Shown here piece by piece: positions 22,984 through 31,185 of a stretch of DNA of 64,000 bases. Under the pieces are notes generated by a model. That model was not told the origin of the DNA, made no database searches, and saw nothing but the letters and a program-made list of their open reading frames with translations. The stretch is from Mycobacterium sp. DL99 (GTDB taxonomy: Bacteria > Actinomycetota > Actinomycetes > Mycobacteriales > Mycobacteriaceae), in assembly GCF_004762045.1 (NCBI RefSeq), contig NZ_SJOM01000007.1:5550223-5614222 (forward strand). The letters run 5' to 3'. How positions within the stretch are numbered: position 1 is the stretch's first letter; each line of letters opens with the position of its first letter. The position numbers and the translations under genes were made by a program.

Positions 22984-23796
22984 TCAGCCCGGCGTGGGCA
23001 CCATCGCCAACTGCCGCGTCTGCACGATGATCCGGCCCTCGCAGTCGACCACGATGTGGTCCTCGTCGAACCAGTCCTGGCCGATCTGAACCGAGGTGCA
23101 CATCACCCGCAGCCAGCCATCGGCCGGCAATGCCCGCAGATAGGCCGTCAGCTGGACCGTGGGCGCCCAACCGGTCCGTTCCACGGCAAATGTCACCGGA
23201 GCCGACACATCGCCGCAGAGAAGGGCGAACAGCACGTCGGGAGCGACTCCCTTCGGCCGCACCCAGTACTCGAACACAGGTGGACCGCCATCTGTCCGCG
23301 GGCCCATGGTGTGCAACGCCGGCCGGATGTCACAGCCGTGCGCCAGGTGCACGATGTGCTCCATCGGATGGCCGGGACCGATCGGCTCCAGACCCGGCGG
23401 CGGTTCCGGCGTCATCAACGGCACCACCGGGTTGAACGACAGCAGCGGGGGCACGTGATGTTCGGGCTCGCCGAGGGTCACCGACACCGTGACCGCCGTG
23501 CGCTCCCCCTGCCGGAGCTCCACGTCCACCAGACCGATCCGGCGGCCCCGCTTGCGCACCGTGGTGACCACCTGCATCGGACCGGGATCCGGTGCCCAGA
23601 GGAAGTTCCCCGACACCGCAAGCGGTTGCGCCGACGTGCCCAACTCGGTGCGGGCGGCCTTGGCGCACAGCGCGAGCATCGCGCCGCCGTGCACCTTCGG
23701 CCCGATCGTCCAATGCTCGTTGAGCTCACCTTGATAGACGCCGTCACCGGCCGGCGTCAGCGCCATGGCGTCGGTGAACAGGGTGGAGCCAGTCAT
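22984..23796 (-). CDS. TesB-like acyl-CoA thioesterase family protein
   Basis: 270 residues forming two hot-dog halves. N-terminal half: WTIGPKVHGGAMLALCAKAARTEL, the usual start of TesB/4HBT proteins; C-terminal half: FEYWVRPKGVAPDVLFALLCGDVSAPVTF with the second fold and DEDHIVVDCEGRIIVQTRQLAM. Probably hydrolyses an acyl-CoA. Counterpart of Rv0499. Gene order proC, this gene, sugar isomerase-like gene is kept as in M. tuberculosis. Confidence 0.8.
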   Translation of the reverse strand: MTGSTLFTDAMALTPAGDGVYQGELNEHWTIGPKVHGGAMLALCAKAARTELGTSAQPLAVSGNFLWAPDPGPMQVVTTVRKRGRRIGLVDVELRQGERTAVTVSVTLGEPEHHVPPLLSFNPVVPLMTPEPPPGLEPIGPGHPMEHIVHLAHGCDIRPALHTMGPRTDGGPPVFEYWVRPKGVAPDVLFALLCGDVSAPVTFAVERTGWAPTVQLTAYLRALPADGWLRVMCTSVQIGQDWFDEDHIVVDCEGRIIVQTRQLAMVPTPG

Positions 23797-23830
23797 GTAC
23801 GAGTCCTTTTTGCAGGGGCCGGGTCGGGTT

Positions 23831-24676
23831 TCAGCGCAACAGGTGGGTACGGGCGAATTGCAGCGATTCGGTCAGCAGCGCCTCGCGTTCGGCGGCCGTC
23901 TTGGCCGCCGAGGTGGTGACCTCCAGGACGACGTGGCCGGAGAAATTTCCCGCGGCCAGCATCCGGCACACCTCTGCGGTCGGCTGGGTGCCGCGGCCCG
24001 GGACCAGATGCTCGTCGGTGGACGCGCCCTTACCGTCGCACAGGTGCAGGTGCACCAGGCCGTCGCCCATGCGCCGGGCCATGTCCATGGCGTCGGTGCC
24101 TGCGGTCGCGGTGTGGCTCAGATCGAGCGTGTAGTGCGCGTGATCGCCGTCCAGCGGGTCGTAGGACGGCGCGAACGCAGAAATACCCGGGCCGGGTCCA
24201 CCGCCGCGCTTGCGCATCCGCTCGATGGACGTGCCGCCCGCCCCGAAGAACCGGTCGGCCCGAAACGGGAACATGTTCTCCACCGCCACCAGGACCTCGC
24301 TGTCGGCCTCCAGTCGGGCGACCTGCTCGCTGAAGCCCTCGGCGTAGCGGCGCTGCCAGCGGAACGGCGGATGCACGACGACCGTCTGCGCGCCCAGTTG
24401 TTCGGCGGCACGCACGCTGCGTTCCAATTTCGGGATCGGGTTGGCGCCCCACACCCGCTGCGAGATCAGCAGGCAGGGTGCATGTACCGACAGCACCGGC
24501 ACCCCGTAGTGCGCGGACATCTTGGCGACGGTGTCGATGTCCTGGCTGACCGATTCCGCCCACACCATCAGCTCGACACCGTCGTAGCCGAGTCGGGCGG
24601 CGTGCTCGAAGGCGGCCTCCGTCCTCAGCGGATAGACCGAAGCGGTGGACAGGCCGATCTTGATGGCTGGGCGCAC
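23831..24676 (-). CDS. Xylose isomerase-like TIM barrel (sugar phosphate isomerase/epimerase family)
   Basis: 281 residues from GTG 24676; a TTG at 24682 is also in frame. Starts IKIGLSTASVYPLRTEAAFEHAARLGYDGVELMVWAES, a typical AP endonuclease family 2/xylose isomerase-like barrel. Conserved metal ligands are seen in LSVHAPCLL, VVVHPPFRWQ, AVENMFPFR, YTLDLSHTA, HLHLCDGKG and VLEVTTSA. Substrate unknown; the M. tuberculosis counterpart is Rv0498. It starts 45 bases after the acidic membrane-protein gene upstream. Confidence 0.85.
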   Translation of the reverse strand: MRPAIKIGLSTASVYPLRTEAAFEHAARLGYDGVELMVWAESVSQDIDTVAKMSAHYGVPVLSVHAPCLLISQRVWGANPIPKLERSVRAAEQLGAQTVVVHPPFRWQRRYAEGFSEQVARLEADSEVLVAVENMFPFRADRFFGAGGTSIERMRKRGGGPGPGISAFAPSYDPLDGDHAHYTLDLSHTATAGTDAMDMARRMGDGLVHLHLCDGKGASTDEHLVPGRGTQPTAEVCRMLAAGNFSGHVVLEVTTSAAKTAAEREALLTESLQFARTHLLR

Positions 24677-24721
24677 AACCAATTGTGTACCGCCGTACTA
24701 ACTCGGCCGCAGCGCCGCGGC

Positions 24722-25843
24722 CTAATTCGCCTGCAGCAGAGCCAATGGTCCGAAGGTGACCAGCGCTCCGACCGCCACCGCGGTCAGCGTGCTGCCGATG
24801 TCCTCGGTCTTGCGAACCACCCGCACGCCACCGGCCAGGCCGAGAATCACCAGCACGCCGAGCACCAGCGCGACGATGGTGTTCCACTTCCACAGCTGGT
24901 CGAAGGCGATGAACAGGCCGGCACCGAAGCCCACCGCGATCACGCACTGCCCGACGATCCACATTGCGCGAACCAGCGGGGAGCTGGGCGGCTGATCCTC
25001 GTCGAATTCGTCGTGCTCGTCGAAGACGTCGGCTTCATCGGCGCCCTCGGACAGCCCTTCGTCCTCGAGGTCGATGTCGTCGACGCCGCCGCGGGGACGA
25101 CGGGCGCGGTCGTCGGCGCCGGACTCGGCGCCGAACAGTGGCCCGAGCGAGGAGTAGGAACGGTCCCCGTACTCATCGTCGTAGTCGTCGTATGCCGCGT
25201 CGTCGGTGTCCACGTCGCGGACATCGTGAGCGTCGGCTTCGACCAACGCGTCGACCGGCTCGGCCGCATCGTCCTCGTGGAGGTCGTAGAGGGGATCAGG
25301 ACTCATCCGCTCGGCGCCGGTGCCCGACGGCTGGTAGTCGGGCGCCGAGCGCTTGTACGGCGCGCGGCGCGGGCGCGGCCGGAATTCGACTGGTTCCGGA
25401 TCGGCGTCGCGCGCAGCCAGGTGCGCCTCGTAGTCGTCCTCGGCGTCGGTGCGCACCTCAACGGGTTCGGCCGGCCTGGCGGCCGGTTTGGCCCGAGGCG
25501 GCCTGGAGACACCGCCGCGACTCCCGCTGCGGTCCCGCGGCTCATCACGCGGCTGCGGTTGCTCACGCGGCTCGCGGGGTTCATCCAGGATCGGTGCCAC
25601 GACGGCGGTGTCGACCAGTGGATCAGGGGCGGGAACCGATTCACCGCGGGGTTCGAACTCGATGTCGTCGGTGATGATCGGGATTTCGCCGGTGAGTTCG
25701 GCGACGGTCACCGCGTCGCTGTTACCGCGACGGCGCCGACGGCGACCGCCGACCGGGGGCGCCCCGATCGTCCCGTTCTTCGCCAGCAACTCCGCTACCG
25801 AGATCGGTCGGGTGCCGGATGGGCTGTTCTCTGGTCCTGTCAT
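24722..25843 (-). CDS. Acidic membrane protein with long disordered N-terminus
   Basis: 373 residues. The first 35 residues contain ISVAELLAKNGTIGAPP and a GGRRRRRRGNSD basic patch, then about 250 residues of Asp/Glu-rich low-complexity sequence, and finally three hydrophobic helices (about 288-308, 313-333, 346-366) ending ALLQAN. The AVTVAELTGEIPII segment echoes the N-terminal motif. This layout, cytoplasmic disordered tail plus membrane anchor, is that of Rv0497. It may organise partners at the membrane; no enzyme domain is visible. Confidence 0.8.
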   Translation of the reverse strand: MTGPENSPSGTRPISVAELLAKNGTIGAPPVGGRRRRRRGNSDAVTVAELTGEIPIITDDIEFEPRGESVPAPDPLVDTAVVAPILDEPREPREQPQPRDEPRDRSGSRGGVSRPPRAKPAARPAEPVEVRTDAEDDYEAHLAARDADPEPVEFRPRPRRAPYKRSAPDYQPSGTGAERMSPDPLYDLHEDDAAEPVDALVEADAHDVRDVDTDDAAYDDYDDEYGDRSYSSLGPLFGAESGADDRARRPRGGVDDIDLEDEGLSEGADEADVFDEHDEFDEDQPPSSPLVRAMWIVGQCVIAVGFGAGLFIAFDQLWKWNTIVALVLGVLVILGLAGGVRVVRKTEDIGSTLTAVAVGALVTFGPLALLQAN

Positions 25844-25873
25844 ACCTATGTTGCCTTTGGGGCTAGCTTTTCC

Positions 25874-26845
25874 TTAACGTGCGGCGTCGCGCGCCGACGT
25901 CTCTACCAAGGCTGTGCCGTCGGCCTCGCTGTCGAGTTTCCGCAGAATCAAACCCTCCCGCAAAGCCCAGGGGCAAATGTCGACGGAATCGATCTCCAGT
26001 GCTCGCATACTAGCTTCAGCTACCAAAGCACCGGCCACGATCTGTGGTGCGCGCTCGGCACTCACCCCTTCCAGTTCGGCACGGTCAGCCGCTGTCATCC
26101 TAGAGATGAAAGCTATGAGCTGTCTTAATCCAGCCGCGGTGAGGGTCCGCTTGACCCGCGGGCCTGCCCCTGAAGGGGCCGCGCCGGTGAGCCGCGCCAA
26201 CGACCGGAAGGTCTTCGAGCTCGCCACCGTGAGATCCGGATTCCCGGCCCGGCGCATGGTGGCACCGGCGTCGGCGAGTTCGGTGGCCAACCAGTCCCGC
26301 AGCATCGCGACCCGACGCCGCCCAGGTGGGTCTTCGGTCAGCCACTCCCTGGTCAGCCGCCCGGCACCGAGCGGGAGCGACAGCGCCACCTCGGGCTCTT
26401 CGTCGACCCCGCTGGACAGCTCCAGCGAGCCGCCACCGATGTCGATGTTGATGATCCGACCGGCGCTCCAGCCGTACCAGCGGCGCACCGCCAAGAATGT
26501 CAGCCGGGATTCGTCGACGCCGCTGAGCACCCCGAGGGACACCCCGGTCTCGGCCCGCACCCTTGCCAGCACTTCCTCAGAGTTCGTGGCGTCACGCACC
26601 GCAGAGGTGGCAAACGCCATCAGTTCGGCACAGCCCGAGCTGGTGGCAATTTTGGCGAACTCGTCGACGGTGGCCACCAGGCTGTCGGCACCCTTGCGGG
26701 TCAGCTTGCCCGAGTTGTCGATCGCCTCGGCCAGCCGCAGGGCCGCCTTCGTGGAGCTCATCGGGGTCGGGTGCCCGCCACGGCGCGCATCCACCACGAG
26801 GAGATGCACCGTGTTACTCCCGACATCGAGCACGCCTAACCGCAC
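25874..26845 (-). CDS. ppx1: Exopolyphosphatase, Ppx/GppA family
   Basis: 323-residue actin-fold phosphatase. GVLDVGSNTVHLLVVDA (phosphate 1), FATSAVRDATNSEEV, NIDIGGGSLELSSG (phosphate 2), and SLPLGAGRLTREW are all present; the short form lacks the HD-type C-terminal domain. The M. tuberculosis counterpart Rv0496 (PPX1) is a short-chain exopolyphosphatase. It therefore probably trims inorganic polyphosphate, the opposite of the PPK2 encoded at 45663. GTG 26845. Confidence 0.88.
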   Translation of the reverse strand: MRLGVLDVGSNTVHLLVVDARRGGHPTPMSSTKAALRLAEAIDNSGKLTRKGADSLVATVDEFAKIATSSGCAELMAFATSAVRDATNSEEVLARVRAETGVSLGVLSGVDESRLTFLAVRRWYGWSAGRIINIDIGGGSLELSSGVDEEPEVALSLPLGAGRLTREWLTEDPPGRRRVAMLRDWLATELADAGATMRRAGNPDLTVASSKTFRSLARLTGAAPSGAGPRVKRTLTAAGLRQLIAFISRMTAADRAELEGVSAERAPQIVAGALVAEASMRALEIDSVDICPWALREGLILRKLDSEADGTALVETSARDAAR

Positions 26846-26994
26846 TGCACCAACCTAACCGCAGTCGAGAGGCGCTTCGTGGCCGGACCACCCGCAACCT
26901 TCGGGATGGGCAGGCCAGGCTTGTGGTGTGTCCCACTCCGCGTAGTACCACGGTTGGGAAATGCGTTACGGCGTATGCGAGTACCGTTTGCGCC

Positions 26995-27816
26995 GTGACA
27001 GATGTGCATCCCGGCGAAGTCGAACTCGACTTTGCCCGCGAATGGGTGGAGTTCTACGACCCGGAGGACGCGACACATCTGATCGCGGCCGATATGACGT
27101 GGTTGTTGTCCCGCTGGACGTGTGTGTTCGGCACACCGGCCTGCAAGGGCACCGTCGAGGGCCGCCCGGACGACGGCTGCTGCTCCCATGGAGCGTTCCT
27201 TTCTGACGACGACGATCGGGCCCGGCTTGACGACGCGGTCAGTCAACTGACCGATGAAGACTGGCAGTTCCGCGACAAGGGCCTGGGCCGCAAGGGCTAC
27301 CTGGAAGACGACGAGTACGACGGCAAGCCCAACCTGCGCACCCGGAAGTACAAGGGCGCGTGCATCTTCCTGAACCGGCCGGGGTTCGCCGGCGGAATCG
27401 GGTGTGCGCTGCACAGCAAGGCCCTCAAGCTCGGTGTCGAGCCGCTGACCATGAAGCCCGACGTGTGCTGGCAGTTGCCGATCCGACGCAGCCAGGAGTG
27501 GATCACCCGGCCCGACGAAACCCAGATCCTGCGGACCGTCATCACCGAATACGACCGGCGCGGCTGGGGCGAGGGCGGTGCCGACCTGCACTGGTACTGC
27601 ACCGGTGATCCCGCTGCGCATGTCGGCGCCCGCCCCGTGTTCGAGTCCTACGCCCCCGAGCTCACCGCGGTGCTCGGCGAGAAGGCCTACGCCGAGCTGG
27701 CCGCGATGTGCCGGCGGCGCAGCGCGCTGGGGCTGGTCGCCGTACATCCGGCGACCCGCGCGGCCGAGCATCGGGCGACCCCGGCCTCCAACGGGGTTCA
27801 GCCCTCCAGCTTGTAG
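26995..27816 (+). CDS. Cysteine-rich conserved protein (Rv0495c-like)
   Basis: 273 residues from GTG 26995. It has ten or so cysteines in conserved places: CVFGTPACKG, DDGCCSHGAF, YKGACIFL, GIGCALHSKA, DVCWQLPIRR, HWYCTGDP. The pattern C-x7-C ... CC-x-H ... C ... C ... C ... C suggests a metal or iron-sulfur site, as in the YkgJ-type zinc/iron-chelating proteins. No signal peptide. The M. tuberculosis counterpart (Rv0495c) has no known role. The last 19 bases overlap the convergent regX3 gene end. Confidence 0.85.
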   Translation: MTDVHPGEVELDFAREWVEFYDPEDATHLIAADMTWLLSRWTCVFGTPACKGTVEGRPDDGCCSHGAFLSDDDDRARLDDAVSQLTDEDWQFRDKGLGRKGYLEDDEYDGKPNLRTRKYKGACIFLNRPGFAGGIGCALHSKALKLGVEPLTMKPDVCWQLPIRRSQEWITRPDETQILRTVITEYDRRGWGEGGADLHWYCTGDPAAHVGARPVFESYAPELTAVLGEKAYAELAAMCRRRSALGLVAVHPATRAAEHRATPASNGVQPSSL

Positions 27817-28484
27817 CCGAGACCGCGCACGGTGACGAGGTGCACCGGGTTGGCCGGGTCTCCCTCGATCTTGGAGCGCAGTCGTTTGACATGCACGTCA
27901 AGGGTTTTGGTGTCGCCCACGTAGTCGGCGCCCCACACCCGGTCGATGAGCTGGCCTCGGGTGAGCACCCGCCCGCTGTTGCGCATCAGGTACTCCAGGA
28001 GGTCGAACTCCTTGAGCGGCAACGTGATCTGCTCCCCGTTGACGCTCACCACGTGCCGTTCGACGTCCATCCGCACCGGGCCGGCCTCGAGCACGCCGTC
28101 GCCGATGGCGCTGTCGTCGGTGTCGGCGCCGCGCCGCAGCACCGCCCGGATCCGCGCGATCAGCTCGCGGGCCGAATACGGCTTGGTGACATAGTCATCG
28201 GCGCCCAACTCGAGGCCGACGACCTTGTCGATCTCACTGTCGCGTGCGGTGACCATGATCACCGGCACGCTGGAACGGGCACGCAGTTGCTTACAGACAT
28301 CGGTACCGCTCATCCCCGGCAGCATCAGGTCCAGCAGGACGATATCGGCGCCGGAGCGCTCGAACTCGGCCAGTGCGGAGGGACCATCGGCCACCACGGT
28401 GGCCTCGAAGCCTTCCTTGCGGAGCAGGAATGCCAGGGGATCGGCCAGCGACTCCTCGTCCTCAACGATCAACACGCTGGTCAT
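27798..28484 (-). CDS. regX3: Phosphate-sensing response regulator RegX3
   Basis: 228-residue OmpR/PhoB-type response regulator. Receiver domain: IVEDEESLADPLAFLL, phospho-acceptor D52 in IVLLDLMLPGMSG, K at VTARDSEIDKV...DYVTKPYSARELIARI. C-terminal winged helix: LTRGQLIDRVWG, VDVHVKRLRSKIE-type sequence, and LVTVRGLGYKLE. It pairs with SenX3 (8 bases away) and in mycobacteria controls the low-phosphate response. Ends overlap the convergent Cys-rich gene by 19 bases. Confidence 0.96.
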   Translation of the reverse strand: MTSVLIVEDEESLADPLAFLLRKEGFEATVVADGPSALAEFERSGADIVLLDLMLPGMSGTDVCKQLRARSSVPVIMVTARDSEIDKVVGLELGADDYVTKPYSARELIARIRAVLRRGADTDDSAIGDGVLEAGPVRMDVERHVVSVNGEQITLPLKEFDLLEYLMRNSGRVLTRGQLIDRVWGADYVGDTKTLDVHVKRLRSKIEGDPANPVHLVTVRGLGYKLEG

Positions 28485-28492
28485 CGGTCTCG

Positions 28493-29680
28493 CTAATCCT
28501 CTCGGTCGTCTGAGTCACTTGTGGACTCATCGGTATCGGGATAGGCCGGAATCGACAACGTGAATGTCGACCCGGTGCCCGGCTGACTCCACAGCCGGAT
28601 GGTTCCGTTGTGGTTGGCGGCCACGTGTTTGACGATCGCCAGGCCCAGCCCGGTACCGCCAGTGGCGCGCGACCGGGCCTTGTCGACCCGGAAGAACCGC
28701 TCGAAGACCCGCTCCTGATCGGCCTTGGCGATTCCGATACCGCGGTCGGTGACCGCGATCTCGACACTCCCACCCCGCCGGCGCCGGCTGATGGATATGC
28801 CGGATCCGTTGGGCGAGTAAGCAATTGCATTCGACACCAGGTTGGCGATCGCGGTCACGAGCAGGGTCTGGTCGCCCAGCACCCGGTAGCCGGTCGGAGC
28901 GTCGGTGGTGATCGAGATGTCGGCCTTGTCGGCGGCCACCTTGTGCCGCGACAGCGCTTCGGACACCACGGTGTCGACGTCGACGGCGCCCAGATCGGGC
29001 AGCCGCTCGGCGCCCTGCAGCCGGGACAGCTCGATCAGCTCGCCGACCATGTCGGCCAGCCGCAGCGATTCGGCCACCATCTTGTCGGAGAAGCGGCGCA
29101 CCATGTCCGGGTCGTCGGCGGAGGCCTGCAACGCTTCGGCCAGCACGCGCATGGCGCCCACCGGGGTCTTGAGCTCATGGCTGACGTTGGCGACGAAATC
29201 CCGCCGGGTCGCTTCCATCCTGGCGTGTTCGGACTGGTCGTCGGCGTAGACGACGGCGAAACGGCGGTCCTCACCCGACAGCAGCCGCACCCAGCCGCGC
29301 ACCGAGATACCCGAACGTCCGGGATGCGGAAGCTTGCGGGGCGACAGGTCGACGTCGATGGGCTGGCCGGTGGCGAATACCTGCTCGGCCGCCCGCCAGG
29401 CGCGGTCGTCGAGAAGCCGGTCGCGCACGACGCCCAGCTCGGAGGCCCGGTCGTTGGCGTAGACGACGTCGTTGAACGTGTCGACCACGACGATGCCGTT
29501 GGGCGCTGCAGACACGATGTGCTGCAGCATCTGCGACACAGTCAGACCGGCCTGATCCGCTTCGCGACGCTGCCGGTTGGCCACGAGGCGAGGGGCGACT
29601 GCGGCGGCCACCCCCGCACCGACGATCAGCGCGAGCAACGATACGACCGCAGTCAGCAGTAACGCCGACACCAAGCTCAC
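28493..29680 (-). CDS. senX3: Sensor histidine kinase SenX3
   Basis: 395 residues. One or two N-terminal membrane helices (SALLLTAVVSLLALIVGAGVAAA), a PAS-like region around 55-150, HisKA with phospho-acceptor H168 in FVANVSHELKTP, and an ATPase with N-box ANLVSNAIAYSP, G1 TDRGIGIAKAD and G2 GGTGLGLAIVKH. Kinase for RegX3. The intergenic spacer with regX3 is only 8 bp; in M. tuberculosis the corresponding gap carries MIRU repeats, absent here. Confidence 0.96.
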   Translation of the reverse strand: MSLVSALLLTAVVSLLALIVGAGVAAAVAPRLVANRQRREADQAGLTVSQMLQHIVSAAPNGIVVVDTFNDVVYANDRASELGVVRDRLLDDRAWRAAEQVFATGQPIDVDLSPRKLPHPGRSGISVRGWVRLLSGEDRRFAVVYADDQSEHARMEATRRDFVANVSHELKTPVGAMRVLAEALQASADDPDMVRRFSDKMVAESLRLADMVGELIELSRLQGAERLPDLGAVDVDTVVSEALSRHKVAADKADISITTDAPTGYRVLGDQTLLVTAIANLVSNAIAYSPNGSGISISRRRRGGSVEIAVTDRGIGIAKADQERVFERFFRVDKARSRATGGTGLGLAIVKHVAANHNGTIRLWSQPGTGSTFTLSIPAYPDTDESTSDSDDRED

Positions 29681-29823
29681 GCGAAAATCGTACGCACCCG
29701 GTGAACGTCATCCCAGCAGCGTGCGACCAAAACGGGACATGTCACACCGTCAAATACAGGAGTTCGGCTGTCGTTAACCCCCGGTAACCTGCTGTTTGCC
29801 CGCAGGCCCGAGTGTCCAGCGAA

Positions 29824-30567
29824 TTATTTCTTGGCACCCTGCGCGGCGACCGCGGCGGCCCCGGCAGCGGCGGCCTCGGGGTCGAGGTACTCCCCGCCCG
29901 CGACCAGGGGTTTGAGGTTTTCGTCGAGTTCGTAGAGCAGCGGGATGCCGGTCGGGATGTTCAGGCCGACGACTTCCTCGTCGGACATGCCGTCGAGGTA
30001 TTTCACCAGCGCACGCAGCGAGTTTCCGTGGGCCGCGATCAGCACGGTCTTGCCGGCCTTGAGGTCGGGCACGATCGTGTCCTCGTAGTACGGCACGAAC
30101 CGGGTCACCACGTCCTTGAGGCATTCGGTCAGCGGGCCGCCGCCGATGTCCGCGTAGCGCGGGTCGGCGTCCTGGCTGAACTCGCTGCCCTTCTCGATGG
30201 CCGGCGGCGGGGTGTCGTAGCTGCGGCGCCACGCCATGAACTGCTCTTCGCCGTACTTCTCCTTGGTGGCGGCCTTGTCCAGCCCCTGCAGGGCGCCGTA
30301 GTGCCGCTCGTTGAGCCGCCAGTCGCGGTGTACCGGGATCCAGTGCCGGTCGGCGGCGTCCAGGGCGAGGTTCGCGGTGGTGATCGCGCGGCGCAGCAGC
30401 GACGTGTAGACCACGTCGGGCAGCACGTCATTCTCGACCAGCAGCTTGCCGCCGCGGACGGCCTCGGTCCGGCCCTTGTCGGTGAGGTCGACGTCGACCC
30501 ATCCGGTGAACAGGTTCTTCTGGTTCCAGTCGCTCTCACCGTGGCGGAGCAGGATCAGCGTCGGCAT
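29824..30567 (-). CDS. gpmA: 2,3-bisphosphoglycerate-dependent phosphoglycerate mutase
   Basis: 247-residue glycolytic enzyme interconverting 3- and 2-phosphoglycerate. Phospho-histidine motif LLRHGESDWNQKNLFTGWVD (H9), RRAITTANLAL, WRLNERHYGALQGL and VLIAAHGNSLRALVKYL with the second catalytic His. Full length, ATG 30567. Named gpm1 in M. tuberculosis (Rv0489), where it is next to senX3 as here. The protein ends with an Ala-rich tail AAAAAGAAAVAAQGAKK. Confidence 0.96.
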   Translation of the reverse strand: MPTLILLRHGESDWNQKNLFTGWVDVDLTDKGRTEAVRGGKLLVENDVLPDVVYTSLLRRAITTANLALDAADRHWIPVHRDWRLNERHYGALQGLDKAATKEKYGEEQFMAWRRSYDTPPPAIEKGSEFSQDADPRYADIGGGPLTECLKDVVTRFVPYYEDTIVPDLKAGKTVLIAAHGNSLRALVKYLDGMSDEEVVGLNIPTGIPLLYELDENLKPLVAGGEYLDPEAAAAGAAAVAAQGAKK

Positions 30568-30602
30568 GCAGAGGATCTTCTCACGGTCGCGGTCGCGCCG
30601 GC

Positions 30603-30660
30603 CGAGCGTGGGTGCTGTGCACGTATTCGGGCGAATCCGTGTGCACGGGGCCCACGCTCG
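30603..30660. repeat. 58 bp imperfect palindromic element, copy 1
   Basis: Left arm 20 bases, CGAGCGTGGGTGCTGTGCAC (30603-30622), pairs with GTGCACGGGGCCCACGCTCG (30641-30660), 17 of 20 positions complementary. The same 20-base left arm occurs at 48625-48644 in a second element of identical 58 bp length. Lies in the gap between gpmA and the YbjN-type gene. Transcribed, it would form a long GC-rich hairpin. Confidence 0.8.
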
Positions 30661-30682
30661 CGCGTAAGCCTGAGCCTCAGAC

Positions 30683-31183
30683 TCAGTCCTCGATCAGGTG
30701 CTCGAATGCCTTGAGGTTCTTCAGCGACTCACCGCGCGAGACCCGCCACTCCCACTCCTTCTGGATGGATGAGCGGAAACCCAGCTCCAGCAAGGTGTTG
30801 AAGTCGGAGTCGACGGCCTCGAGCACCTGGCCGAGCACGCGGTCGATCTCCTCGGCGGTGACCGAATGCAGGGCCATCCGGCCGACGAGATAGATGTCAC
30901 CGACATTGTCGAGGGTGTAGGCGACGCCGTAGAGCCTGCGGTTGCGCTTGAGCAGGAACCGGTAGACGCCTTCGAAGTTCTCGTCGGGCTTGCGGCACAC
31001 GAACGCCTCGATGCGTACCGAGTGCTCGCCGATGCTCAGGATGGTGTTGGTCTTGAGCTTCCGTTCGCCGGGCAGCTCGACGATGATGCCGGGCAGCCCG
31101 CCGTGGGCGCCCTCGTGCCGGTGGTAGACGAGCTCGTGCTCGTCGAGGGTGTCGGTGATGATCTGTTCGACGCCGGTGCCCAT
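30683..31183 (-). CDS. YbjN domain-containing protein
   Basis: 166 residues. Bears the YbjN type III secretion chaperone-like fold: GLPGIIVELPGERKLKTNT, VRIEAFVCRKPDENFEGVYRFLLKRNRRLYGVAYTLDNVGDIYLVGRMAL, and a C-terminal helix pair. The family has a likely role in protein interaction; no enzymatic site. Counterpart of Rv0487. Three bases before the ATG of this gene lies the stop of mshA upstream, so these two are probably cotranscribed. Confidence 0.88.
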   Translation of the reverse strand: MGTGVEQIITDTLDEHELVYHRHEGAHGGLPGIIVELPGERKLKTNTILSIGEHSVRIEAFVCRKPDENFEGVYRFLLKRNRRLYGVAYTLDNVGDIYLVGRMALHSVTAEEIDRVLGQVLEAVDSDFNTLLELGFRSSIQKEWEWRVSRGESLKNLKAFEHLIED

Positions 31184-31185
31184 GG

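Noticed and set aside
23765..26128. 787-codon open frame on the plus strand across the thioesterase, TIM-barrel and membrane-protein genes
   Set aside because: Antisense to three well-supported genes with family motifs; its product is His/Gly/Arg-rich with no domain pattern, as expected from GC-rich reverse frames.
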